Shown here piece by piece: positions 49,379-58,454 of a stretch of DNA of 64,000 bases (its first letter is position 1; each line of letters begins with the position of its first letter). Under the pieces are notes generated by a model that did no database searches, was not told the origin of the DNA, and saw only the letters and a list, made by a program, of their open reading frames with translations. This DNA comes from Histidinibacterium lentulum (GTDB lineage Bacteria; Pseudomonadota; Alphaproteobacteria; Rhodobacterales; Rhodobacteraceae): positions 186,001 through 250,000 of the forward strand of contig NZ_ML119081.1 of assembly GCF_003789055.1 (NCBI RefSeq). Reading direction: 5' to 3'. The position numbers were made by a program, and so were the translations under genes.

Positions 49379-49669
49379 TTAAGTATCGTCGTCTCGGCGC
49401 AATTCGAATGAACAGGGTACATCCGGAAGACCGTGATAACCGACCATTCTATTTCCGTAGTGCGCTCTCAGTCCGTCCAGATACCTGAAGGAGACAGACG
49501 ATTTCCAACCATCAGTGAGCAGCCGTAGGTGTACAATCCCGGTCCCTTTTTCGAACCTACGCAGAAGGGCCAGCGGAACATGATAGTCGGCTGATGATAC
49601 ATCCCCAGTGACTCTGATCGAAACAGGCTCGACATGTTCACCAACAGTCAGGTGCGCAGCGATTTCCAT
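49379..49669 (-). CDS. Low-GC hypothetical protein downstream of nrdJ
   Basis: The 96-residue protein starts MEIAAHLTVGEHVEPVSIRV. I do not recognise it. It is beta-rich with charged loops and no signal or membrane segment. Its base composition is visibly lower in GC than every neighbour, with codons such as GTA, TCA, AGA and GGT that the window otherwise avoids. This suggests recent arrival. Yet a strong GAGGAG lies 5-6 bases before its ATG, overlapping the end of nrdJ (11 bases between stop and start), and a strong terminator follows. It is therefore built into the nrdJ transcript. Confidence 0.65.
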   Translation of the reverse strand: MEIAAHLTVGEHVEPVSIRVTGDVSSADYHVPLALLRRFEKGTGIVHLRLLTDGWKSSVSFRYLDGLRAHYGNRMVGYHGLPDVPCSFELRRDDDT

Positions 49670-49680
49670 AATTACTCTCC

Positions 49681-52600
49681 TCAGCTACACCCGCTCGTCG
49701 CGCCGCAGGTGTTGCACTTCATGCAGGTGCCGTTGCGCACGAGCGTGTAGTTGCCGCATTCGCCGCAGGGGTCGCCCTCGTAGCCCTGCATCTTGGCCTT
49801 GTCCCGCGCTGTGAGTGCCAATGTGGAGGTCGCCGCGGCGGCGCCGGCCTCGGGCACGAGGCTTTGCAGCGTCGCCACCGGGTCGCTGCCGGCGAAGGCC
49901 ACCGCCCCGCCCGCCCCGCCGTTCAGCACCATCAGCTCCTGAGGCACCCGCTTGCGGATGTAGCCCGAGGAGGCGACCTGCCGCAGTACGTCGATGGGCG
50001 AGGCCGCGCGGCTGTCGGGGACCTCGCGGATGTTCGACACGCCCTCCTCGGCGCCACGTCCCACGTCGTCGAAGCTGACGCCCTCGGGCTTGACGTGGGC
50101 GAGGTCCGTGCGGTCGAGGTAACTGACGGCCAGCTCGCGGAAGATGTAGTCGAGGATCGAGGTCGCCGACTTGATCGCCGCGTTGCCCTGCACCATGCCC
50201 GCGGGCTCGAACTTGGTGAAGGTGAAGGCATCGACGAACTCCTCCAGCGGCACGCCGTATTGCAGGCCGACGGAGACCGCGATGGCGAAGTTGTTCATCA
50301 TCGCCCGGAAGCCTGCGCCTTCCTTGTGCATGTCGATGAAGATCTCGCCGAGGCGCCCGTCCTCGTATTCGCCGGTGCGCAGGTAGACCTTGTGGCCGCC
50401 GATCACCGCCTTCTGCGTGTAGCCGCGCCGGCGGTGGGGCATTTTCGAGCGCTGGGTCCGCTCGACTTCCCGAATGATGATCTTCTCCACGATCTTCTCG
50501 GCCAGAACGGTCGCCTTTTCGGGGATGGAGCCGGTTTCCAGCGCCTCGCGCGCCTCTTCGTCATCCTCGATCAGCGCCGATGCCAGCGGCTGGCTCAGCT
50601 TGGAGCCGTCGCGGTAGAGGGCGTTGGCCTTTGTCCCGAGGGACCAACTCAGCTCGTAGGCCTTCTGGCAGTCTTCGATGGTCGCCGTGTTCGGCATGTT
50701 GATCGTCTTCGAGATCGCGCCCGAGATGAAACTCTGGGCTGCCGCCATCATCCGGATGTGGCTCTCGACGCTGAGGAAGCGCTTGCCCTTCTTGCCGCAG
50801 GGATTGGCGCAGTCGAAGACGTTGTAATGCTCCTCGCGCAGGTGCGGCGCGCCTTCCAGGGTCATGGTGCCGCAGACGTGGTCGTTGGCGCCGTCGATAT
50901 CCGCTTTCGCAAAGCCGAGATGACGCAGCAGATCGAAGCCGGGGTCCGACAGCTCCGCATCGCCGAGGCCCAGGGTCTTGCGGCAGAACTCGTCTCCCAG
51001 CGTCCACTGGTTGAAGACGAAGCGAATGTCGAAGGCCGAGGGAAGGGCCGCCTCAACCTTCTCGATCTCGGCATCGCCGAAACCCTTCTGGCGAAGCATC
51101 GCATGGTTGATGCCCGGCGCGTTGCCCATGGTGCCGTGGCCGACGGCATGGGCCACGATCTCCTCGATTTCGGCGGGGCCGTAGCCCAGCTTTTCCAGAG
51201 CCGCCGGAACGGACTGGTTGATGATCTTGAAATACCCTCCGCCCGCGAGCTTCTTGAACTTCACCAGCGCGAAGTCGGGCTCGATACCGGTGGTGTCGCA
51301 ATCCATCACGAGACCGATGGTGCCCGTGGGTGCGATCACCGTGGCCTGTGCATTGCGATAGCCATGGGCCTCGCCAAGGTTCAGCGCCTCGTCCCACGCG
51401 GTGGCGGCAAGGGCGGCGAGCCGTCGGTCCGGCACGTTGTCCCGGTCGAGGGCGACCGGCTTCACCGCCAGCCCCTCGTAGCCCGAGGTCTCGCCATAGG
51501 CGGCGCGGCGGTGGTTGCGGATCACCCGAAGCATGTGCGCGCGGTTCTTCTCGAAACCCGGGAATGGCCCGAGCTCGGCGGCGATCTCCGCCGAGGTGGC
51601 GTAGCTGACGCCGGTCATCAGCGCGGTCAGTGCCCCGCCCATCGCCCGGCCCTCGGGGCTGTCGTACCCGAGTCCCATGTTCATCAGCAGGCCGCCGATG
51701 TTGGCATAGCCGAGGCCGAGCGTGCGGAAGTCATAGGACCGCTGCGCGATCTCTTTCGACGGGAACTGCGCCATCATCACGCTGATCTCGAGGGTCAGCG
51801 TCCAGATGCGGGTCGCGTGCATGTAATCCTCTGCCCGGAACTGCCCGTCCCTGTAGAAGGTGAGCAGGTTCATGGAGGCCAGGTTGCAGGCGGTATCGTC
51901 GAGGAACATGTACTCGGAGCACGGGTTCGAGCCGCGGATTTCGCCGTCCTCGGGGCAGGTATGCCAGGCGTTCACCGTGTCGTGGAACTGGATCCCGGGG
52001 TCTGCGCAGGCCCAGGCGGCATGGCCCACCTGCTCCCAGAGGTCACGGGCCTTCACCGTCTTCGTCACCGATCCGTCGATCCGGGAGATCAGGTTCCAGT
52101 CGGCATCCTCCTCGACGGCCTTCAGGAAGGCATCGGTAACCCGGATCGAGTTGTTCGAGTTCTGGCCGGAGACGGAGTTGTAGGCCTCGCTGTCCCAGTC
52201 GGTATCGTAGGTGGGGAAGTGGATGCTCGTATGCCCCTGGCGTGCATAATCGAGCACCCGCTTGACGTAAGTCTCTGGAATGGCGACCTTCTTGGCCTCG
52301 CGGATCGCCTCTTTCAGACCCCCGTTCACCTTGGGATCGAAGGCGTCGGCCTCTGCCCCGTCCCAGGTGCGGATGGCCGCGAAGATCGCGTTGAGCTTCT
52401 GCTCGTGCATCTTCGAGCCGGCCACGATCGAAGCGACCTTCTGCTCCTCGATGACCTTCCAGTTGATGAACTGTTCGATATCGGGGTGATCGGCGTCCAC
52501 GATCACCATCTTCGCCGCCCGCCGCGTGGTGCCGCCTGACTTGATCGCACCGGCGGCACGGTCGCCGATCTTCAGGAACCCCATGAGGCCCGAGGACTTG

Positions 52601-53322
52601 CCGCCGCCCGACAGCCGCTCCCCCTCGCCGCGCAGGGAGGAGAAGTTGGTGCCCGTGCCCGAGCCGTACTTGAAGAGCCGCGCCTCGCGGACCCAGAGGT
52701 CCATGATCCCGCCCTCGTTCACCAGATCGTCCGCGACGGACTGGATGAAGCAGGCATGGGGCTGAGGGTGCTCGTACGCGGTCTTCGACTTCGTGAGCTT
52801 CCCGGTCTTCCAGTCGACGTAGTAGTGTCCCTGGCTGGGACCGTCGATGCCATAGGCCCAGTGCAGTCCGGTGTTGAACCACTGCGGAGAGTTCGGCGCG
52901 CCCATCTGGGTCGCCAGCATGTAGCGCATCTCGTCGTAGTAGGCCCGCGCGTCGGCTTCTGAGGAGAAATAGCCGCCCTTCCAGCCCCAGTAGGCCCAGG
53001 CGCCCGCAAGCCGGTCGAACACCTGCCGCGCGGATGTCTCGCCGCCCATGACGGCACCCTCGGCGGGCTTGCCCCGCCACAGGAACTCCGGCACGCCCTT
53101 TTCCTTGATGCGTTCGATCTTCGAGGGCACGCCGGCCTTGCGGAAGTACTTCTGCGCGATGACGTCGGACGCGACCTGGCTCCACGCGGCGGGCACCTCG
53201 CACCGATCCAGCTTGAACACGGTGCTGCCATCCGGATTGCGGATCTCAGAGGAAGTGATCCGGAACTCCAGTGCCGAATATGCGTCCTGCCCGGCCTTCG
53301 TGAATCGACGTTCGATCTTCAT
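49681..53322 (-). CDS. nrdJ: Vitamin B12-dependent (class II) ribonucleoside-diphosphate reductase
   Basis: This 1213-residue NrdJ makes deoxyribonucleotides using adenosylcobalamin. The catalytic barrel shows the substrate Cys in [12 protein letters not shown], the loop [20 protein letters not shown], active-site residues in [24 protein letters not shown] (Asn, Cys, Glu), and [25 protein letters not shown]. Near the C-terminus a zinc-ribbon-like [13 protein letters not shown]...CMKCNTCG and a final Cys pair likely relay reducing power. Length is typical of the long alphaproteobacterial form. The ATG at 53322 begins [15 protein letters not shown]; longer upstream frames are spurious. An NrdR-type box and a DnaA box lie upstream. 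Confidence 0.97.
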   Translation of the reverse strand: MKIERRFTKAGQDAYSALEFRITSSEIRNPDGSTVFKLDRCEVPAAWSQVASDVIAQKYFRKAGVPSKIERIKEKGVPEFLWRGKPAEGAVMGGETSARQVFDRLAGAWAYWGWKGGYFSSEADARAYYDEMRYMLATQMGAPNSPQWFNTGLHWAYGIDGPSQGHYYVDWKTGKLTKSKTAYEHPQPHACFIQSVADDLVNEGGIMDLWVREARLFKYGSGTGTNFSSLRGEGERLSGGGKSSGLMGFLKIGDRAAGAIKSGGTTRRAAKMVIVDADHPDIEQFINWKVIEEQKVASIVAGSKMHEQKLNAIFAAIRTWDGAEADAFDPKVNGGLKEAIREAKKVAIPETYVKRVLDYARQGHTSIHFPTYDTDWDSEAYNSVSGQNSNNSIRVTDAFLKAVEEDADWNLISRIDGSVTKTVKARDLWEQVGHAAWACADPGIQFHDTVNAWHTCPEDGEIRGSNPCSEYMFLDDTACNLASMNLLTFYRDGQFRAEDYMHATRIWTLTLEISVMMAQFPSKEIAQRSYDFRTLGLGYANIGGLLMNMGLGYDSPEGRAMGGALTALMTGVSYATSAEIAAELGPFPGFEKNRAHMLRVIRNHRRAAYGETSGYEGLAVKPVALDRDNVPDRRLAALAATAWDEALNLGEAHGYRNAQATVIAPTGTIGLVMDCDTTGIEPDFALVKFKKLAGGGYFKIINQSVPAALEKLGYGPAEIEEIVAHAVGHGTMGNAPGINHAMLRQKGFGDAEIEKVEAALPSAFDIRFVFNQWTLGDEFCRKTLGLGDAELSDPGFDLLRHLGFAKADIDGANDHVCGTMTLEGAPHLREEHYNVFDCANPCGKKGKRFLSVESHIRMMAAAQSFISGAISKTINMPNTATIEDCQKAYELSWSLGTKANALYRDGSKLSQPLASALIEDDEEAREALETGSIPEKATVLAEKIVEKIIIREVERTQRSKMPHRRRGYTQKAVIGGHKVYLRTGEYEDGRLGEIFIDMHKEGAGFRAMMNNFAIAVSVGLQYGVPLEEFVDAFTFTKFEPAGMVQGNAAIKSATSILDYIFRELAVSYLDRTDLAHVKPEGVSFDDVGRGAEEGVSNIREVPDSRAASPIDVLRQVASSGYIRKRVPQELMVLNGGAGGAVAFAGSDPVATLQSLVPEAGAAAATSTLALTARDKAKMQGYEGDPCGECGNYTLVRNGTCMKCNTCGATSGCS

Positions 53323-53495
53323 CGCGGTCCTTGTCCTTTTTCCCCCGGAGACGGCTGCTCGCCTCCGTTCGACAACTGCCTCGATCCGCAAGGCGGCGCG
53401 TGGTACGGAGGCCGCCGACGCTCCTGCGCCGGCGCCGGTGGACCCGCTGGCCCGCCATGTACCTCTTGAGTAGTCTCGTCCCTCGCGCCGCGGCC

Positions 53496-53511
53496 CTACT
53501 AGATGTAGTGT
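53496..53511 (-). promoter_or_regulatory. NrdR-box-like palindrome upstream of nrdJ
   Basis: On the plus strand CTACTAGATGTAGTGT (minus strand ACACTACATCTAGTAG) is close to the NrdR consensus ACACWATATATWGTGT, matching its outer and central bases. It lies about 175 bases before the nrdJ start. A clear second box at the usual 2-3 helical turns is not seen. Confidence 0.5.
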
Positions 53512-53685
53512 TCTCGCGGTCGGCCAGCACAAACTGCAGCAACCAGCCCTAGGGGGTCAACGTGAAATTTAGCCTAGATGTGCCTTTTTTAAGATTGACG
53601 GGTGAGACAGGCGGTTGTCCCCGATTCCTCCACACGGTGATCCACCGCGCGCCTCTGCGGAGGGGTTCCACCAGCCTCTGAAGTC

Positions 53686-53695
53686 TTGTGGATAA
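53686..53695 (-). promoter_or_regulatory. Perfect DnaA box in the nrdJ upstream region
   Basis: TTGTGGATAA is the exact complement of the strong DnaA box TTATCCACAA. It lies about 365 bases upstream of nrdJ and 135 bases before the lipoprotein start. DnaA controls nrdAB in E. coli; a similar role here is only inferred from one site. Confidence 0.4.
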
Positions 53696-53829
53696 GTGGC
53701 TGCGCGCAGCGGAATTCCGGCTTGCTACGGCAAACGACAATGGGTGCGGCACAGGCGCCGGTCGGCCGGTCTCCCCTATTCTCGGGCGCTGCAATCGTGC
53801 AACGCTCCAGTTTCCTGACTGGAGGACTC

Positions 53830-54321
53830 ATGCGCCAAGCGACTCTTTCGGGCATCGCGGCGACGCTGCTGACCGGATGCAGCACCGGCCTCGCACCGCC
53901 CGAGCCCCTGCCCCCGCCGCCGAGCGAGAGCGCGCGCCTGCCCGCGCCCCGGCCCGAGGGACCGCAAGCCTTCTTTCCCGAGTTTCCGGAACGGTTGCTC
54001 TTTGCCGTTGCGGCGGCCTGGGCCGGGCCGGGCCAGCAGATCGTGCGGCCCGACGACGCAAGCTTGCGCTGCGAATCGCTGCCTCCCGTCGATGCGGCCG
54101 CCGCGCTGATTCTCCGCTACGACGGAACCGTCGACGATCTGCCCCGTCTCGTCACGGCCGTCTCGAGCGCGCCCGAGGGCGGAGGTCACCTGGTTCGCAC
54201 AGACACCTACATCCGCGTTCCGAAACGGACGGGCGGTGTCGAAGTCATCCGCCTCGGCGATGCGGAACTCGACCGCGCTATCCGCTCGGTCCTTGTTCGG
54301 GCCGGGGGCCGTCCGCTCTGA
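53830..54321 (+). CDS. Lipoprotein of unknown function
   Basis: The 163-residue protein has a short lipoprotein signal, MRQATLSGIAATLLTGCSTG, with lipobox L-T-G-C at residue 17. A Pro/Ser-rich stretch (PEPLPPPPSESARLPAPRPEG) follows, then a small alpha/beta domain. GGAGGACTC lies directly before the ATG at 53830, so the longer in-frame extension is rejected. I do not recognise the globular domain (RLLFAVAAAWAGPGQQIV, VEVIRLGDAELDRAIRSVL). It should be anchored to the outer membrane. tRNA-Pro follows on the other strand. Confidence 0.75.
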   Translation: MRQATLSGIAATLLTGCSTGLAPPEPLPPPPSESARLPAPRPEGPQAFFPEFPERLLFAVAAAWAGPGQQIVRPDDASLRCESLPPVDAAAALILRYDGTVDDLPRLVTAVSSAPEGGGHLVRTDTYIRVPKRTGGVEVIRLGDAELDRAIRSVLVRAGGRPL

Positions 54322-54420
54322 GACGAGGCTGCAACGCGACCTGCGAGGGCACCTCTCGGGAGACACAGGATCCGGATGCGCACCGGAGGCGGTCGCGATC
54401 AGAGGGAAGCACCGAAACGA

Positions 54421-54497
54421 TGGTCGGGGCGGCGAGATTCGAACTCACGACCCCCTGTACCCAAAACAGGTGCGCTACCAGACTGCGCCACGCCCCG
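54421..54497 (-). tRNA. tRNA-Pro (anticodon TGG)
   Basis: Read on the minus strand, CGGGGCG pairs with CGCCCCG in the acceptor stem. The D-arm includes AGTCTGGTAGCGC. The anticodon stem CCTGT/ACAGG encloses TTTGGGT, giving anticodon TGG. The T-arm contains GTTCGAATC, and CCA is encoded at 54421-54423. Confidence 0.96.
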
Positions 54498-54545
54498 ACC
54501 GTACCGCACCTCTAAGCGGGTGCGGCGGCTTTGGAAAGGGCTGCC

Positions 54546-55022
54546 TCAGCTGCAGGGGGCCGCCGCGTCGGGGCCGATGGCGGGATGCTGCAGCAGGTCG
54601 CCCGGCTCTATCCCGAGCTGGGCCGCCATTCCGCCGTTGATCTCCAGCACGAACTGCACGTCGTCCCCGCCGGGAATCGACGTCTCGTCGAGGGGAACGG
54701 CGTTTTCATGGACCCGTGTGATGGTACCGTCGGGCGCGGCGAAGAGCATGTCGAGCGGGATGAGCGTGTTCCGCATCCAGAAGCTGACCGTTTCAGGTGC
54801 GTCGTAGACGAACAGCATCCCTTCGAGGGTGCCCATTTCCTCCACGAACATGAGGCCCTGCGCGCGCTCGGCGGGTTCATCGGCCACGGCAACGGTGAAC
54901 CGCGCCTGGCCCCAGTCGCCGATCACGGTGACCCGATCCTCTGCGCAGAGAGCCTGGGCCCCTGCCCCGCCCGCTACCGACATCAACGCCAGACTGATCA
55001 GTCCGGCCCGCAGCTGCGGCAT
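54546..55022 (-). CDS. DUF192 exported protein
   Basis: The 158-residue protein has a signal peptide (MPQLRAGLISLALMSVAGGA, cleavage after GAQA) and a DUF192 domain: FTVAVADEPAERAQGLMFVEEM, GMLFVYDAPETVSFWMRNTLIPLDMLFAAPDGTI, with the conserved F-W-M-x-N-T block. The family is common in bacteria and archaea with no established role; it is predicted periplasmic. Its ATG shares one base with the stop of the cold-shock gene (TGATG), so the pair is translationally coupled. Confidence 0.9.
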   Translation of the reverse strand: MPQLRAGLISLALMSVAGGAGAQALCAEDRVTVIGDWGQARFTVAVADEPAERAQGLMFVEEMGTLEGMLFVYDAPETVSFWMRNTLIPLDMLFAAPDGTITRVHENAVPLDETSIPGGDDVQFVLEINGGMAAQLGIEPGDLLQHPAIGPDAAAPCS

Positions 55023-55561
55023 CACTCGTCGCGCGGCAGTTCCATCGCTGCTTCCCATGAGACCACCTCCGTCGCCATCTTGCCGCGCTTGCCGTCGATG
55101 ACCCGAAGCCCGACCGCCTCACCGGGCTGCAGGTCGGCAAAGCCCGACCGTCGCAGCACCTCTATATGGACGAAGACATCTTCCGCCAGTCCGAAGATGT
55201 TCGCGAAACCGAACCCCTTGGCCTTGTCGAACCACTTGACCCGCGCGGGCCGGACCGGCGCGGCGGCGATCTCCTGGGGATCGAGCCCGGCCAGATCCGC
55301 GAGGCCGGAGGAAGACGGAGTCTCGGGCGGCGTTATCTCCAGGACGGCGAGGGCCTGCTTGCCCCGCGGCGTCGTCTGCACCTCGACCACGATCTCCGAT
55401 CCATCCGCGACCGAGGACTGTCCGAAATTCCGCAAGACGTTCGCATGAAGAAGAATATCCGCTCCACCTTCATCCGAAACGATGAATCCGAACCCCTTGC
55501 CGGGGTCGAACCACTTCACGCACCCTCTCACGATCTCAGCGTCGCGGTTGTCTTCCTGCAT
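55022..55561 (-). CDS. Double cold-shock-domain protein
   Basis: The 179-residue protein has two complete cold-shock domains joined by an acidic/Pro linker. The first has RGCVKWFDPGKGFGFIV and DILLHANVLRNFG; the second has PARVKWFDKAKGFGFANIF and DVFVHIEVLRRSG. Both keep RNP1 (K-G-F-G-F) and RNP2-like (V-F-V-H / I-L-L-H) aromatic residues, so both should bind single-stranded RNA or DNA. Duplicated CSD proteins of this size are typical of alphaproteobacteria. The ATG at 55561 is chosen over a GTG at 55570. Confidence 0.92.
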   Translation of the reverse strand: MQEDNRDAEIVRGCVKWFDPGKGFGFIVSDEGGADILLHANVLRNFGQSSVADGSEIVVEVQTTPRGKQALAVLEITPPETPSSSGLADLAGLDPQEIAAAPVRPARVKWFDKAKGFGFANIFGLAEDVFVHIEVLRRSGFADLQPGEAVGLRVIDGKRGKMATEVVSWEAAMELPRDE

Positions 55562-55702
55562 CCCACCCACGTCCTGCGTAGCTTCTGCACGCGCTTCCCT
55601 CGAAGTCGCCGCTGCAGCCTGTCCCCAACAATTCCAGAATGCGCAAACAGCGCGTCCTCGTCAGCAAGGCCAGCGTCCGATCCGGACACATGTCCTTCTC
55701 AA

Positions 55703-56308
55703 TCAGGGGTTCAATCTCAGGATCGTCCAGCGCTCCTCCCCCGGGGCTCTCGACCAGCGAAAACGATCGTGCAAGCGGAACGCCCCGTCCGCCCAGAACT
55801 CGAACTCCACGGGCCTGATCCGGTAGCCCCCCCAATGGGGCGGCCGTTCCGGGTCGAGCCCAAGGCGCGGTGTGAGTCGCGCCACCTCGGCCATCAGCGC
55901 CGTCCTGCTTTCCAGCGGGCGGGACTGGCGCGATGCCCAGGCTCCGATGCGGCTCTTGAGAGAGCGGCTCCGATAATACTCGTCGGCCTTCGGGCCATCC
56001 TCACGTTCAACGATTCCGCGCACTCTCACCTGCCGGCGCAGGGATTTCCAGTGCAAGACGGCAGCTGCCTTCGCGGCATGTTCCAGTTCACGGGCCTTGG
56101 CGCTATCGTAGTTCGTGTAGAACACGAAGCCATCGTCCTCGATCTCCTTCAGCAGGACCACCCGCACATTGGGAAGGCCGCTCTCGTCGACCGTGGCGAG
56201 GGCCATGGCGTTTGGATCGTTGATCTCGCTGGCGCCGGCCTCCCCCAGCCAGCGCCGGGCGATCTCGAACGGATCGTCGCCTGCGAATATGCCTGTGCGG
56301 TCGGACAT
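55703..56308 (-). CDS. pdxH: Pyridoxamine/pyridoxine 5'-phosphate oxidase
   Basis: The 201-residue FMN enzyme makes pyridoxal 5'-phosphate. The FMN and substrate blocks are [81 protein letters not shown] and the C-terminal [17 protein letters not shown]...WTILRLNP. All are conserved and length is normal. The ATG at 56308 begins [15 protein letters not shown]. It is divergent from fabI across about 160 bases. Confidence 0.95.
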   Translation of the reverse strand: MSDRTGIFAGDDPFEIARRWLGEAGASEINDPNAMALATVDESGLPNVRVVLLKEIEDDGFVFYTNYDSAKARELEHAAKAAAVLHWKSLRRQVRVRGIVEREDGPKADEYYRSRSLKSRIGAWASRQSRPLESRTALMAEVARLTPRLGLDPERPPHWGGYRIRPVEFEFWADGAFRLHDRFRWSRAPGEERWTILRLNP

Positions 56309-56469
56309 GAAAACCCTGTTCCGGAAAACGGTTGCAAGTCGTAAGCGATTGTCGCGCCGTCCACAAGCGCCCACCAGCGGATGCACGCCGCCTTGAAGCC
56401 CGGGGGTCAATCGCCTATTGCCAGCCAAGCCCCGGCGGCGCGGGCTCAACGATGGGACGGGATCGGCAA

Positions 56470-57294
56470 ATGGGCTCTGAACTGATGCGCGGCAAACGCG
56501 GCCTGATCATGGGACTCGCCAACGACAAGTCGATTGCCTGGGGCATCGCCAAGGCCTGCGCCGATGCGGGCGCTGATCTTGCGTTCTCCTACCAGGGCGA
56601 GGCGCTCAAGAAGCGGGTCGATCCGCTGGCCGCCCAGGTCGGCTCCTCGATCGTGCTGCCATGCGACGTGGCCACAGACGAGAGCATCGACGCGCTTTTC
56701 GACGAGCTGAAAGAGCACTGGGACCGCCTCGATTTTCTCGTGCACGCCATCGGCTTTTCCGACAAGTCGGAATTGCGCGGCCGTTATGTGGACACTTCGC
56801 GCGGCAACTTCGCTATGTCGATGGACATCTCCGTCTACTCCTTCACCGCCGTCATGCAGCGGGCGGAGAAGATGATGACCGAGGGCGGCTCTGCGGTGAC
56901 GCTGACCTATTACGGCGCGGAACAGGTCATGCCTCATTACAACGTCATGGGCGTCGCCAAGGCCGCACTCGAGGCCAGCGTCCGCTACATGGCCGAGGAT
57001 CTCGGCAAGGACGGCATCCGCGTGAACGCAATCTCGGCCGGTCCGATCAAGACACTGGCCGCCTCGGGCATCGGCGATTTCCGCTACATCCTGAAATGGA
57101 ACGAACTGAACTCGCCCCTGCGTCGCAACGTGACAATCGAGGATGTCGGCGGCTCGGCTCTCTACCTCCTGTCAGACCTCGGTTCCGCGGTCACCGGCGA
57201 AGTGCACCATGTCGATGCGGGCTATCACGTCGTGGGCATGAAGGCGGTGGACGCGCCGGATATCGACGTGGTGACGAAGCGCAAGGAAGGCTGA
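56470..57294 (+). CDS. fabI: Enoyl-ACP reductase (FabI)
   Basis: This 274-residue SDR-fold enoyl-ACP reductase completes each cycle of fatty-acid elongation. The nucleotide-binding segment [19 protein letters not shown], the conserved [15 protein letters not shown], and the catalytic Tyr-x6-Lys in [24 protein letters not shown] are present, with [14 protein letters not shown] after. The ATG at 56470 follows GGGATCGG; 56452 and 56485 are alternatives. It is the drug target of triclosan-type inhibitors in other bacteria. gpt follows after 114 bases. Confidence 0.95.
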   Translation: MGSELMRGKRGLIMGLANDKSIAWGIAKACADAGADLAFSYQGEALKKRVDPLAAQVGSSIVLPCDVATDESIDALFDELKEHWDRLDFLVHAIGFSDKSELRGRYVDTSRGNFAMSMDISVYSFTAVMQRAEKMMTEGGSAVTLTYYGAEQVMPHYNVMGVAKAALEASVRYMAEDLGKDGIRVNAISAGPIKTLAASGIGDFRYILKWNELNSPLRRNVTIEDVGGSALYLLSDLGSAVTGEVHHVDAGYHVVGMKAVDAPDIDVVTKRKEG

Positions 57295-57408
57295 TCCCAT
57301 GGAGGGGCTGACGTTAGCGGAACTGCCGGCTTTAGACGGGACCCTGCCCTTTTCCGCCGTCCTCGTGGCGTTTCCTGACGTCGCCACCCCGTAACAAGGA
57401 GATCCTCG

Positions 57409-57912
57409 ATGCAGGACCGTCTGCCCCATGAAAAAGGCTTTCACGTCAGCTGGGACCAGCTCCACCGCGACGCCCGCGCTCTTGCGTGGAGGCTCGACGG
57501 TCACGGGCCTGACAACGGCGCATGGCGCGCTGTCGTGGCGATCACCCGCGGCGGCATGGCGCCCGCGATGATCGTGGCGCGCGAGCTCGATATCCGCATG
57601 GTCGATACGATCTCGGTCAAGAGCTACAACCACCAGGACCAGACCGAACCCAAGGTCATCAAGTTCCCCGACATGGACGTTGTGGGCGACGGGACGGGCA
57701 TCCTCATCGTCGACGACCTCGTGGACACCGGCAAGACGCTGGAGGTGGTGCGCTCCCACATGCCCAACGCCCATGTCGCCACCGTCTATGCAAAGCCCAT
57801 GGGCCGCAATCAGGTCGACAGCTTCATCACCGAGGTGAGCCAGGACACCTGGATCTTCTTTCCCTGGGACATGGCCCTGCAATACGTCCAGCCCTACCGA
57901 GGAATGGACTGA
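57409..57912 (+). CDS. gpt: Xanthine-guanine phosphoribosyltransferase
   Basis: This 167-residue type I phosphoribosyltransferase salvages guanine and xanthine. The start [21 protein letters not shown], the [23 protein letters not shown] block and the PRPP motif [18 protein letters not shown] match E. coli Gpt-type enzymes, as does the C-terminal [13 protein letters not shown]. An AAGGAG precedes the ATG. It converges on usg with a 75-base gap. Confidence 0.93.
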   Translation: MQDRLPHEKGFHVSWDQLHRDARALAWRLDGHGPDNGAWRAVVAITRGGMAPAMIVARELDIRMVDTISVKSYNHQDQTEPKVIKFPDMDVVGDGTGILIVDDLVDTGKTLEVVRSHMPNAHVATVYAKPMGRNQVDSFITEVSQDTWIFFPWDMALQYVQPYRGMD

Positions 57913-57987
57913 AAGTTCCGGGCTCACCCGGAATCCACGCCCGGATGTGCCTGGCACCCGACCGCTGATCGGGCGGCTCGCAAGGGG

Positions 57988-58251
57988 TCAGTGCAGCGTG
58001 AACTCGCCCACCTGATGCTGCCACCGGCCGGGCGCCAGCAGCTTGCGGTGCGTGAACCTGACGGAGTGCAGTGGTCCCTCGATCTCCGCCTTCCAGTAAT
58101 CCACGAAGGCCATCAGCCGGTCGTGGTCCGGGGCCATGTCGTAGTCCTGCCAGACAAAGGTGTTGAGGACGCTCGGGTAGTCCGGCATCCGGTAGAACAT
58201 CTCCGCCGTGGTCAGCCCGTAGCCTTTCAGCAGCATCTCGGTTTCGGTCAT
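57988..58251 (-). CDS. Usg-family protein
   Basis: The 87-residue protein MTETEMLLKGYGLTTAEMFYRMPDY... matches the short alphaproteobacterial Usg family, which includes FVWQDYDMAPDHDRLMAFVDYWKAEIEGPLHSV. It is soluble, rich in aromatic residues and of unknown function. It is not related to the Usg of E. coli asd-like genes despite the shared label. It sits alone, convergent with gpt and divergent from gyrA. Confidence 0.85.
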   Translation of the reverse strand: MTETEMLLKGYGLTTAEMFYRMPDYPSVLNTFVWQDYDMAPDHDRLMAFVDYWKAEIEGPLHSVRFTHRKLLAPGRWQHQVGEFTLH

Positions 58252-58454
58252 GGCTCTGCTCCGCTCTTGTCATTCTGTAAGAATCGAAGCACGCGCCCCC
58301 GAAAAGTCAACAATAACAAGGTTTTGTCAGCCGTCGTCCTTGGCTGCTGCCAATGCGGGGCGAGCCGCCCACCAGCCGCCATTGCACCCCAGTCCTTGAT
58401 AATGGTATAGCATTTTCAACAAGATATAGTCCTCGGACCAGAACAGGCAGTGAC

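Larger units (their letters stand above)
53323..53829. other. nrdJ / lipoprotein divergent intergenic region
   Basis: About 500 bases separate the divergent starts of nrdJ and the lipoprotein gene. The part at 53540-53600 is AT-richer than its surroundings. It holds the NrdR-type palindrome and the DnaA box listed separately. No adenosylcobalamin riboswitch core (B12 box GCCACTG) is visible, and no gene is supported. Confidence 0.5.

Noticed and set aside
49864-52539. Plus-strand open frame of about 890 codons
   Set aside because: It is antisense to nrdJ and has no recognisable motif or ribosome binding site.
53323-53680. Possible adenosylcobalamin riboswitch before nrdJ
   Set aside because: No B12-box or conserved core is visible in the leader; only a NrdR-like palindrome is found.
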